A DNA stretch of 64,000 nt from JAODBQ01 sp047602055 (GTDB lineage Bacteria > Actinomycetota > Acidimicrobiia > Acidimicrobiales > Ilumatobacteraceae). Shown piece after piece: positions 50,817-59,290 of the stretch (position 1 is the stretch's first letter; each line of letters starts with the position of its first letter). The position numbers were made by a program, and so were the translations under genes. The DNA is taken from positions 1,302,001-1,366,000 of the forward strand of contig JASGIG010000001.1 in the NCBI GenBank assembly GCA_047602055.1. The letters run 5' to 3'. The notes below the pieces were generated by a model, which worked only from the letters and a program-made list of their open reading frames with translations, did no database searches and was not told the origin of the DNA.

Positions 50817-52828
50817 ATGAACCCCGACCTCGACGACACTGACGACGTCGACAGCGCTGCCGGCCGGCGGGCCCGGCGCGTCGCCGACCGCCTGCTGGCG
50901 CGCACACGCGCGTGCCGGGCGCGGTTGGTGGTTCGTCCTCGGCACCGTCACGCTCGTCGGCGCGGCGCTGGCCATTGCCGCCCCGGCGCTCGTCGCCACG
51001 GCGATCGACGCCACCATCCGCGGCACGCCCGGCCGTCGCCGCGCCGTGCTCGCCGCCGCCGCCCTCGCCGTCGCCGGGACGCTCGCCGCGGTCGTCGGCC
51101 AGCTCGCCGAGGCCTACGGCCTGACCCGCACGGACGCCTGGCTGCGACGCGGGCTCGTCCGCCGGATCCTCGCCCTCGGCCCGGCCGGCGTGCGCCGCTT
51201 CCCGCCGGGCGACGTGGTCGCCCGCCTCGACGTCGCCGCGCCGCAGGCCGCCGGCGTCGTCCCGAAGGTGATCGACCTCGGCGCCGGCCTGCTGCTCGCC
51301 GCCGGCGCGTTCGTCGCCCTGGCCCGCATCGACTGGCGGATCGTCGTGGTGATCGCAACGGCGACGCCGTTCGTCGTGCTGATCGTCCGCACGCTGATGC
51401 GCCGGACCGCGGTGTCGACGTACGCCTACCAGGTCGCCCAGGGCGCGCTGGCGACCCGCTTCGTCGAGGCGCTGCGCGGGGCGCGCACGATCCGTGCCTG
51501 CGACACCGTCGACGTCGAGATCGCCCGTGTCGGCGAGCCGCTGCCCGACCTGGAGGCCGCCGGCCGGGCGATCTGGCGGGCGATGGGCCGCTCCGCTGGC
51601 CAGGCCGGGCTGGTGGTCCCGCTCGTCGGCGTGCTCGCCCTCGCCGTCGCCGGCCAGGGGTTGACCGCCGGGCGGCTGACCCCCGGCGAGCTGCTCGCCG
51701 CATCGGCGTACGTGCCGGCGGCGCTCGGCCTGTTCGACCACATCGGCGGGCTCAGCAGCCTCGCCGTCGACCGTGCGTCGGCCGTGCGCCTCGCCGAGGT
51801 CCTCGCCGCCCGTCCCGCCCCGCCGGGACGCCGGCGGCTGGCGGCGGGCGGCGGTGCGCTGGTGCTGCGCGACGTCACCGTGCGCGCCGGCGACGCGCGG
51901 GTGCTGCGAGCCGTCGACCTCGACGTGCCGGCCGGGTCGACACTCGCCGTCGTCGGCCGCTCGGGCGCCGGCAAGTCGACGCTGGCGCTCGTCGCCGCCG
52001 GGCTGTGGCGTCCCGACGAGGGCACCGTCGAGCTCGACGGCGTCGACCTCGCCGAGATGCAGCCGGCGGACCGGGCCGGGGCGATCGCGGTCGCCTTCGA
52101 CGTGCCCGAGCTGATCGGCACGACGATCGCCGACGCCCTCGGCTACGGCATGGCCGCCCCGAGCCGGACCGAGCTGCACCGTGCCGTGCAGCGTGCCGCG
52201 GCGACGACGTTCGTCGAGCGCCTGCCCGACGGCCTCGACACCGTGCTCGCCGACGCCCCGTTGTCGGGCGGCGAGCACCAGCGCCTCGGACTGGCCCGTG
52301 CCCTGCTGCGCCATCCCCGCCTGCTCGTCCTCGACGACGCGACGTCCAGCCTGGACACCGCCACCGAGGCCGAGATCCAAGCCGCCATCGCCGCGGCGGG
52401 CGCCGGCACGACGTCGATCGTCGTCGCCCATCGTGCGACCAGCGCAGCGCGTGCCGATGCCGTCGCCTGGCTCGACGGCGGTGCGCTCGCGCGCCGTCGG
52501 CACCCACACCGAGCTGTGGCGCGACCCCGCCTACAGCGCCGTCTTCGGCGCCGACGACACCGACCCTGCCACCACCCTCGGTCTTGTCGCGCCCGGACCG
52601 GAAGATTCCCGGTCGGAGCGCGACAAGGTCCGGCTTCGCCGGCGTCGGGTGGTCCGGCCTGTCGTCGTCGGTGTCTCGGACCCCGTCGCCGGCGCGTCGT
52701 CGCCAGTCCCACGTCTTGTCGCGCCTGGACCGGAAGGTTCCCGGTCAGGGCGCGACAAGACGCCTGCATTGCTGCGGCGTCCGGGGACGTATGCCAACGG
52801 GAGCGACCATGTCGAGGAGGTGTCGTGA
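50817..52828 (+). CDS. ABC half-transporter (membrane plus ATPase), two frameshifts
   Basis: Likely exporter subunit for the lanthipeptide. It starts MNPDLDDTDDVDSAAG and RRVADRLLARTRA, then the frame changes at 50905-50926 to WWFVLGTVTLVGAALAIAAP and the six-helix membrane domain. The ATPase has Walker A VVGRSGAGKSTLALVAAG, signature LSGGEHQRLGLARALL and Walker B LLVLDDATSSLD with H-loop VVAHRA. A second shift near 52493 leads to AVGTHTELWRDPAYSAVFGA. About 110 further codons follow, holding two copies of a 45-bp palindrome in frame, up to a TGA that overlaps the next GTG. Each shift needs one base. Related to the RamA/RamB-type exporters of class III loci. Confidence 0.85.
52583..52627 (+). 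repeat. in-frame palindromic repeat copy 2
   Basis: 45 bases with arms CTTGTCGCGC/GCGCGACAAG and inner GACCGG/CCGGTC. In the transporter frame it encodes LVAPGPEDSRSERDK. See also 52715 and 34. Confidence 0.85.
52715..52759 (+). repeat. in-frame palindromic repeat copy 3
   Basis: 45 bases, 132 bases (44 codons) after copy 2, same frame, encoding LVAPGPEGSRSGRDK. Confidence 0.85.
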
Positions 52829-54574
52829 GCCGCAGCTCGATGGCGGTGTCGCCGCTGGCCGACCGGCGCGTCGTCGGCCGACTGGCGATGTGGTCGGCGG
52901 TCGGCGCGCTGCCGGCGCTCGTCTCCGGGCGCTGCGTCGAGCTGGCGCTCGACCGTGGCTTCCTCGCCGGCGACGCGTGGCGTGGCGTGGCCTGGCTGCT
53001 GCCGATGGCGCTCGCCGGGCTGGTCGCCGCGGCGGCGGCCCGACGGGTGACGCCGCTCGTCGGCGAGTGCGTCGAGCCGTTCCGCGACGCGCTGACGCGC
53101 CGCGCCGTCGGCGCCGAGTTGCGCCGGGCGACCGCCGGGGGTTCGACACCGATGGACGCCGCCGCGGTGGCACGGATCGTCGGCCAGACCGACACCGCCC
53201 GCGACGTCAGCGCTGCGCTCCTCGCGGAGGCGCTGACGCTCGTGGCCACGGTGGTGATGACCGTGATCGGCCTGGTCCTGCTCGAACCGCTGGCGGCGGC
53301 GATCGTGCTGGCGCCGGTCGTCGTCGCCCTCGTCGGCGTTGCGGTGATGGTGCCGACCCTGGCGCGGCGCACCCGCCGACTGCTGCGCGCCGACGAGGCG
53401 CTCGCTGCGGCCACCGCCACCGTCGCGCTGGCCCGCCGTGACATCGCCGCCTGCGGTGCCGAGCGCCGCGCCGGCGGCGACGTCGACGCCGCGATCGACC
53501 GCCGGGCGCGAGCGGCGCGCGCCGCAGCTCGGGCCGCCGTCGCCCGCACGGCGGTCAGCGCGCTCGGCGGCCACGGCGCCCTCGTCGGCCTGCTCGTCGC
53601 CGCGCCGTGGCTGGTGGCCGGCGGGCGGCTGAGCGTCGGCGGCTTCCTCGGCGCGGTGGTCTACGTCACCGCCAACCTCCAGCCGGCGCTGTGCAGCGCC
53701 ACCGACACGCTCGCCGGGTCCGTCGTCCACCTGCGCGTCACGCTCGCCAACCTGGCCCGCGCCGCCGTCACGCCGCCGACCGCCGACGATCGTCGACGGC
53801 GCGCCGTCGTGCTCACCGCGGCACCGGCGCTGCGCGCCGAGGGCCTGTCGTTTGCCCACGGTGCCGGGGCCCGGCCGATCGTCGACGGGCTCGACCTCGT
53901 CGTCGAACCCGGCGCGCACCTCGCCGTCGTCGGGCCGAGCGGCGTCGGCAAGTCGACGCTCGTCGACCTGCTGGCCGGGCTGCGCGCTCCCGACGCCGGC
54001 CGCCTGTCGATCGGTGCCGTCGCCTTCGACGAGCTGCCGACGGCGGCGCTGCGCGGCCTCGTCGCCGTCGTGCCCCAGGAGGCGTACGTGTTCGCCGGCA
54101 CGCTGGCCGCCAACCTCGCATACCTGCATCCGAGCGCGACCACCGACGAGCTCGACGCGGCGATGGCGGCGACCGGGCTGGACGGGCTGGCCGATCGGCT
54201 CGGCGGGCTCGATGCGCCGCTCGATCCGGGCGAGCTGTCGGAGGGCGAGCGCCAGCTGATCGTCGCCACCCGCGTCTGGCTGTCGCCGGCGGTCGTCGTG
54301 ATCCTCGACGAGGCGACGTCGCGCCCTCGACCCCGTCGCCGAGGCCCGGGTGGAGGCGGCGTTCGCGCGGCGGCCCGGCGCGCTGCTGGTCGTCGCCCAC
54401 CGGATCAGCTCGGCACGCCGCGCCGGCGAGATCCTGCTGATGGACGGCGACGGCGTGCGCCGCGGCACGCACACCGAGCTGGTCTCGTCGTCGCCGGTCT
54501 ACGCCGAGCTGGTGGGCCGTTGGACCCAACCGGGGATCGAGTGCATCCCGCAGCCGGCCGGCGCCTCTGTGTGA
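52825..54574 (+). CDS. ABC half-transporter (membrane plus ATPase), frameshifted near 54323
   Basis: Second exporter subunit. The GTG at 52825 overlaps the stop of the first subunit and follows GAGGAGG. Membrane domain about 1-300, then an ATPase with Walker A VVGPSGVGKSTLVDLLAGL, Q-loop VPQEAYVFAGTLAANLAYL, signature LSEGERQLIVATRVWL (variant S-E-G-E) and Walker B VVVILDEATS. One base shift at GCGACGTCGCGCCCTCGACC leads to LDPVAEARVEAAFARRPGAL and the H-loop VVAHR, ending at 54574. The two subunits would form a heterodimer. The substrate is taken from the location beside lanA genes. Confidence 0.87.
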
Positions 54575-54643
54575 GGTCCGCTGCGGTGCCGACCGACGGC
54601 GCCGCTCGACGCAGCCGGACACCGCTCGACGCCTGGAGGCCCG

Positions 54644-56566
54644 ATGGTCGCAACCCGCCGCTCGCCGCGCCCCGCCGAGGCACTGCTCGACGAGGGCCGC
54701 CTCGCCGAGTCCCGTGCCGAGTTCTGGCGGGACGCCGACGAGGCGGAGGCGGCCGGCGACCCGGCCGCGCTCGCCGAGGCGGCGATCGGGCTCGGCGGTC
54801 TGTGGGTCCACGAGCACCGGGCGACGGTCGAGCGCGCTCGGGTGCGCGCCCTGCAACGCCGGGCGCTCGCCGCCCTCGATCCGGACGACCCGCTGGCCGG
54901 TCGGCTGCGGGCGCGCCTGGCCGGCGAGGACTCGTACGTCACCGGTGACCCGGCAGCCGTGCTCACCGAGGTCGCCGTGGCCCGCCGTCGCGGTGATGCC
55001 GTCGCCCTCGCCGAGGCGCTGTCGATCGCCCATCACTGCCTGCTCGGGCCGGGCCACGCCGCCGAGCGACTCGCCATCGCCGACGAGCTGATCGAGACGG
55101 CCACTCGCTCCGGCAGGCCGGTCGACGAGCTGATGGGGCTGGCGTGGCGGACGATCGACCTGTTCCTCGTCGGCGACCGCCGTGCCGTGCGCTCGTTGCG
55201 CGAGTTGCGTGACCGGTTGAGCGTGCAGCGGTGCGACGCGCTGGCGTTCGTCGTCGCCGCGATCGACGTCACCGCGGCGATGCGCGACGGTCGGCTCGAC
55301 GAGGCCGAGCGGCTCGCCGAAGCCTGCTTCGCGGTCGGTGCCGAGGCCGGCGACGCCGACGCCGAGGGCTGGTTCGGCGCGCAGTTGCTGTCGATCCGCT
55401 GGCTCCAGGGTCGCTCGGCCGAGCTGCTCGACCTGGTGCGTGAGCTCGACCACGCCCCGACCGTCGGCGAGTGCAACGACGCGTTTGCCGCGGCCACCGC
55501 GAGCGTCGCGGCCACCGCCGGCGACGTCGACCTCGCCCGCCATGCCCTCGCCGGCCTCCGTGCTCGGGGCCTGGCGAGCTGCGCGGCGGCGAGCTGTTCG
55601 CTGATCACGCTTGCCGCGGTCGTCGACGCAGCACGCACGCTCGGCGACGCCGAGCTGGCGGCCGAGGCCGCCTTGCTGCTCGCCCCGCACGCCGACCTGC
55701 CGGTGATGGGCAGCCTCGCCGTCACCTGCCTCGGTTCCGTCCGTCATGTGCTCGGCGCGGCGGCGCTCACGGCCGGCGATCTCGACGCCGCCGTCGCCCA
55801 CTTCGATGCCGCCCGCCTCGCCGACGTGCGCTTCGGCCATCGCCCAGCGCAGGCCGTCGCCACCGCCGAGCTGGCCGCCGCGCTCGGTGCCCGCGGCAGC
55901 CCGGGTGACGCCGAGCGCGCCGCCGCGCTGTGGCAGGAGGCGATCGCCGACGCCGATCGCTTCGGGATGACCGGTCGAGCCGCGTCGTGGCGCGCCGTGG
56001 CAGCGGCCGCGTCGACGGACGCCGACGTACGTTGCCACCGTGACGGCCACCTGTGGACCGTCGGGCTCGGCGAGCGCTCGGTCGTCGTGACCCACGCCGT
56101 CGGCATGGACTACCTCGCCGAGCTGATCGCCAACGCCGGCGTCGAGATCCCGGCCGTCGAGCTGGCCAGCAACCACACCGTCACGGGCCGGGGCGACGGG
56201 CCGCAGGTCGTCCTCGACGACGCCGCGAAGGCCGCGTACCGCCGGCGCGTCGACGAGCTGCGCGCCGAGGTCGACGACGCCGAGGCATGCCACGACCTCG
56301 CCCGCGCCGAGCGGGCCCGCACCGAGCTCGAGGTCCTGCTCGACGAGCTGCGCCGCGCCGTCGGCCTCGGCGGGCGCAGCCGCCGCTTCGGCGACGACGC
56401 CGAGCGCGCCCGCGTCTCGGTCCGCAAGGCGATCACCCGGGCCCTCGCCGCCGTGCGCTCCGCCGATGCCGCGCTCGGCGCCGACCTCGCGGCGCGCGTC
56501 GTCACCGGCACGCGCTGCGTGTTCACCGCCTCGCCCACACCCGCCGCGTCGAGTGCCGTCGCCTGA
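54644..56566 (+). CDS. TPR-repeat regulatory-type protein in the lanthipeptide locus
   Basis: 640 aa, soluble, ATG behind TGGAGG. Residues 1-460 are Ala-rich helical repeats of TPR type (LGGLWVHEHRATVERARVRA, AAALTAGDLDAAVAHFDAAR, RAAALWQEAIADADRFGMTG). From about 465 the sequence resembles the C-terminal part of actinobacterial AAA/LuxR- or SARP-like regulators: HLWTVGLGERSVVVTHAVGM followed by DYLAELIANAG, a coiled coil, then ERARVSVRKAITRALAAV and GTRCVFT. No P-loop or LuxR HTH is present. It follows the transporter genes by 69 bases, so a regulatory or scaffold role for the lan genes is likely but unproved. Confidence 0.7.
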   Translation: MVATRRSPRPAEALLDEGRLAESRAEFWRDADEAEAAGDPAALAEAAIGLGGLWVHEHRATVERARVRALQRRALAALDPDDPLAGRLRARLAGEDSYVTGDPAAVLTEVAVARRRGDAVALAEALSIAHHCLLGPGHAAERLAIADELIETATRSGRPVDELMGLAWRTIDLFLVGDRRAVRSLRELRDRLSVQRCDALAFVVAAIDVTAAMRDGRLDEAERLAEACFAVGAEAGDADAEGWFGAQLLSIRWLQGRSAELLDLVRELDHAPTVGECNDAFAAATASVAATAGDVDLARHALAGLRARGLASCAAASCSLITLAAVVDAARTLGDAELAAEAALLLAPHADLPVMGSLAVTCLGSVRHVLGAAALTAGDLDAAVAHFDAARLADVRFGHRPAQAVATAELAAALGARGSPGDAERAAALWQEAIADADRFGMTGRAASWRAVAAAASTDADVRCHRDGHLWTVGLGERSVVVTHAVGMDYLAELIANAGVEIPAVELASNHTVTGRGDGPQVVLDDAAKAAYRRRVDELRAEVDDAEACHDLARAERARTELEVLLDELRRAVGLGGRSRRFGDDAERARVSVRKAITRALAAVRSADAALGADLAARVVTGTRCVFTASPTPAASSAVA

Positions 56567-56605
56567 TCCTTGGAGTATCAGCCGCGCGGTCGGAGTGGGA
56601 CGTGT

Positions 56606-56656
56606 GCGATGGAGTGCCTGATGCGCGCTCCCAGCGCGCATCAGGCACTCCATCGC
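56606..56656. repeat. 24-bp perfect hairpin after the lanthipeptide operon
   Basis: Arms 56606-56629 and 56633-56656 are perfect reverse complements with loop CCC; the stem begins GCGATGGAGTGCCTGATGCG. It lies between convergent genes 40 bases after the TPR gene stop. It could end transcription from both sides, although no T-run follows. Flanks share pieces with 35805-35900 (repeat family G). Confidence 0.85.
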
Positions 56657-56709
56657 GCCGGTGGCACTCCGAGCCTCCCACGACTGGGACCGGACGGGCA
56701 GCGGGAACG

Positions 56710-57870
56710 TCAGGCAGCGAGGTCGAGGCCGAGCCACTCGGCGGCGTTCCCGGCCAGGAAGCCGTGCCGAACGGACTCGGTGGCGCCGGCACCTGCGAGT
56801 GAGCGGGTGAAGCGGCCGAGCGGGTCACGGCCGCCCTCGGCGTGCGGGTAGTCGGAGGAGAACAGGAACAGGCGTGGGTCGGCGACGGCGCACAGCGCGC
56901 CGAGGTCCTCGAACGGGTATGGGGTGAACCGCAACTGCGCCGTGGCCTGCTCCGACGGCAGCCGCTGGAACGTCGCCAGGCGAGGCTCGCTGCGCTGCCA
57001 GATGCTCACCGCATGGTCGAGACGGCCGAGCATCCCCGGCGCCCAGCCGGCGCCCATCTCGATCGCCCCGCCGCGCAGCGCCGGGTGACGTTCGAGCACG
57101 CCGTCGAGGATCAGCACGTCGAGGAACCGCTCGACGGGGTGGTGGACGACGGCGAAGTCCTTGGCGCCGATGATCTCGGCGCCGGTCGGGCGCTCGGCGG
57201 CGGGCGCGCCGTCGTCCGTCCACGCCTCGCCGATCGGCAGCGGGCCGGAGCCGACGTGCAGCACGAACGGAGCGCCCCGCTCGGCCAGCCGCGCCCAGAA
57301 CGGGTCATGGGCGGCGTGGCCCGGGGCCCGCCCGCCAGGAGCGCGGGCCGGGATCCACACCTCGCGCAGGCCGAGGTCGAGCGCCGCGTCCAGCTCGGTG
57401 AGCGAGCGGCCGTCGCCGTCGCCGATCGAGTCGAGGTCGCCGAGGGCGACGCCGTGCAGCCGCGCGTCGGCGTCGCAGAACGCGGCCATCGCCCGGTTGT
57501 GGGCGCGGTACGCGCCGTAGCGCAACTCGGGGTCGGCGATCTGGAACAGCGGCGCGCAGATCGAGGAGTACACCACCTGATGGCGGAAGCCGAGCAGGTC
57601 GAGGGCGACGGTGCGCTCGGCCGGGTCGACGCCGCCGAGCGCGGCGTGCCACTTCGGCCCACGCTTGACCAGCTCGTCGCCGAGCGCGACGAGCGCGTCG
57701 AACTGCGCCACGGTGTGTGCCCCCGACGACAGGTCGAGGTTGCTCAGCCCGCCGGTCAACGACGGCAGCCGGTCGCGGACGCCCGGGTCGGCGTGGGCGG
57801 CGAGGAAGTCGGGCCGCTCCATCAGGTGCGAGTCGGCGTCGACGATCACGTGCTCGCCGGCATACGTCAC
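56710..57870 (-). CDS. amidohydrolase-family protein
   Basis: 386 aa from a GTG. A TIM-barrel metal hydrolase of the amidohydrolase-2 (decarboxylase-like) group: VIVDADSHLMERPDFLAA (start of the barrel, with D-x-D-x-H in place of the usual H-x-H), RLAERGAPFVLHVGSG (His), GGAIEMGAGWAP and LFLFSSDYPHAEGGRDPLGR (catalytic Asp in S-D-Y-P-H). Such enzymes decarboxylate or hydrolyse aromatic or acyl substrates. The start codon lies inside an 89-bp tandem duplication. Confidence 0.88.
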   Translation of the reverse strand: MTYAGEHVIVDADSHLMERPDFLAAHADPGVRDRLPSLTGGLSNLDLSSGAHTVAQFDALVALGDELVKRGPKWHAALGGVDPAERTVALDLLGFRHQVVYSSICAPLFQIADPELRYGAYRAHNRAMAAFCDADARLHGVALGDLDSIGDGDGRSLTELDAALDLGLREVWIPARAPGGRAPGHAAHDPFWARLAERGAPFVLHVGSGPLPIGEAWTDDGAPAAERPTGAEIIGAKDFAVVHHPVERFLDVLILDGVLERHPALRGGAIEMGAGWAPGMLGRLDHAVSIWQRSEPRLATFQRLPSEQATAQLRFTPYPFEDLGALCAVADPRLFLFSSDYPHAEGGRDPLGRFTRSLAGAGATESVRHGFLAGNAAEWLGLDLAA

Positions 57871-58040
57871 GAGCTCGTCTCGTGACGTGCTGGCCGAGCG
57901 ACCGCTCGGGAGCCGGACGGCGATGGGGTGCGGGGGCGCAGCCCCCGGAGGTACGTCACGAGCTCGTCTCGTGACGTGCTGGCCGAGCGACCGCTCGGGA
58001 GCCGGACGGCGATGGGGTGCGGGGGCGCAGCCCCCGGAGG
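57863..58040. repeat. two perfect tandem copies of an 89-bp unit, and gap to 58180
   Basis: Unit starts at 57863 and 57952, with a third start TACGTCA at 58041. Each holds two hairpins: CGTCACGAG/CTCGTGACG and CGGGGGC/GCCCCCG. The first copy contains the amidohydrolase GTG start. Bases 58041-58180 contain one copy of repeat family D (58129-58164) and no gene. Confidence 0.92.
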
Positions 58041-58180
58041 TACGTCATCGTCGAAGCTTCGCGGGCGGCCCGTCATACCATCGCAGCGTGCTGGACGACG
58101 CCTGGGGCACCCGATCTGCCACCGAGCTCGCCGCCTCGGCTGCGCTTCGGCGCTCGCCGCGACTTGGATCCGTGCGGCCG

Positions 58181-58582
58181 TCACTGATCGCGTGACGTGA
58201 GCACGCAGAACTCGTTGCCCTCGGGATCGGCGAGGACGATCCACGGCACGTCGACCTGGCCGACGTCCACCTCGGTCGCCCCGCGTGCCAGGAGCGAGGC
58301 GATCTCGGCGTCGCGGTCCTGCGACGTGTGCGGGGCGAGGTCGATGTGCAGGCGGTTCTTGACCGTCTTGCCGTCCGAGTTGCGGCCGAACACGAGGCCG
58401 GCGTTCTGCTGGTTCCACGGCGTCCCCGTGGCGTACGACTCGTCAAGCAGGTGCGGCGGGATGATGACGACCTCGTCGTCGGCCTCGTAGACCTTTGTCC
58501 AACCAAGCGTCTCGCGCCACCACTCGGCGAGCATCGCCGGGTCGTGGCAGTCGACGACGATCGTGTACCAGCGCAGCGTCAT
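58181..58582 (-). CDS. VOC/glyoxalase-fold protein
   Basis: 133 aa, MTLRWYTIVVDCHDPAMLAE at the start. Two beta-alpha-beta-beta-beta halves: DPAMLAEWWRETLGWTKVYE and the second with LHIDLAPHTSQDRDAEIASL and VLADPEGNEFCVLTS. The sequence fits the Glyoxalase_6 subgroup common in actinobacteria. Metal ligands are not certain. Function unknown. Confidence 0.88.
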   Translation of the reverse strand: MTLRWYTIVVDCHDPAMLAEWWRETLGWTKVYEADDEVVIIPPHLLDESYATGTPWNQQNAGLVFGRNSDGKTVKNRLHIDLAPHTSQDRDAEIASLLARGATEVDVGQVDVPWIVLADPEGNEFCVLTSRDQ

Positions 58583-58755
58583 GGCGTCCTGTGTACTCGA
58601 CGCGCGCCTTCCCTCGACGCGGCATGGCGAGCTCCCGTGGGATCGCGGCACGAGCTCGCCGCCCGGGAGTGGCCTGTCGCCGGGATCGTCCACGACCGGG
58701 CAGGGCCGCCAAGGTCACCGCCGCGTTGCGCGGCTGGCGGCCCAGCCGGTGCAGG

Positions 58756-59133
58756 TCAGCCGGGTGTCGTCGCCGTTGCCGCGTCGCCGGTGCAGTGCTC
58801 GGCGGCCCACGACTGCAGCTTGCCCTGGCGCTCGGTGACCTTGGCGATCCGTTGGTTGGTCCTGGCGATGCGCACCTCGATCCTCGCCTCGGCGGCGTCA
58901 TGCCCGGCCGCCCTGGCGGCGTCGTCGGCTTCCTGCAGGAGGTGCAGGCGACCGTTGAGCAGGTCGAGGTGGGTCTGCTGCTGCGCCTCGAGCTCGTCGA
59001 GGTGGGCGCAGGCGAACGTGCCGCGTTCGCCCCTCGTGCTGGACGTCGTCCCGGCAGCGAACGCCGTCGCCCCGGCGCCGACGGTGAGTGCGGCGGCGGC
59101 GGCGCCGATGCCGATCTTCTTGGTGAGGTTCAT
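58756..59133 (-). CDS. small secreted protein of unknown function
   Basis: 125 aa. N-terminal signal peptide MNLTKKIGIGAAAAALTVGA then GATAFA, with likely cleavage after A-F-A. The mature part is one long helical coiled-coil-like stretch (LDELEAQQQTHLDLLNGRLH, IEVRIARTNQRIAKVTERQG) with two cysteines (FACAH and EHCTG) that could form a disulfide. The ATG follows AAGGAG. No family recognised. Confidence 0.75.
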   Translation of the reverse strand: MNLTKKIGIGAAAAALTVGAGATAFAAGTTSSTRGERGTFACAHLDELEAQQQTHLDLLNGRLHLLQEADDAARAAGHDAAEARIEVRIARTNQRIAKVTERQGKLQSWAAEHCTGDAATATTPG

Positions 59134-59290
59134 TCCGTTGCTCCTTGTTCGAGTCGTCGACCAGTCGGCGAGGTGTTCGAGTCGCCGTGGGACGCCGTGT
59201 CGGACGAGGAGCAGTGTCGGAGCACGATGTGAGCGAAGTGTGTGCGGCCGATGAGGAACCATCGCGGCCACTCCGGCGACCGGTTGGGAG

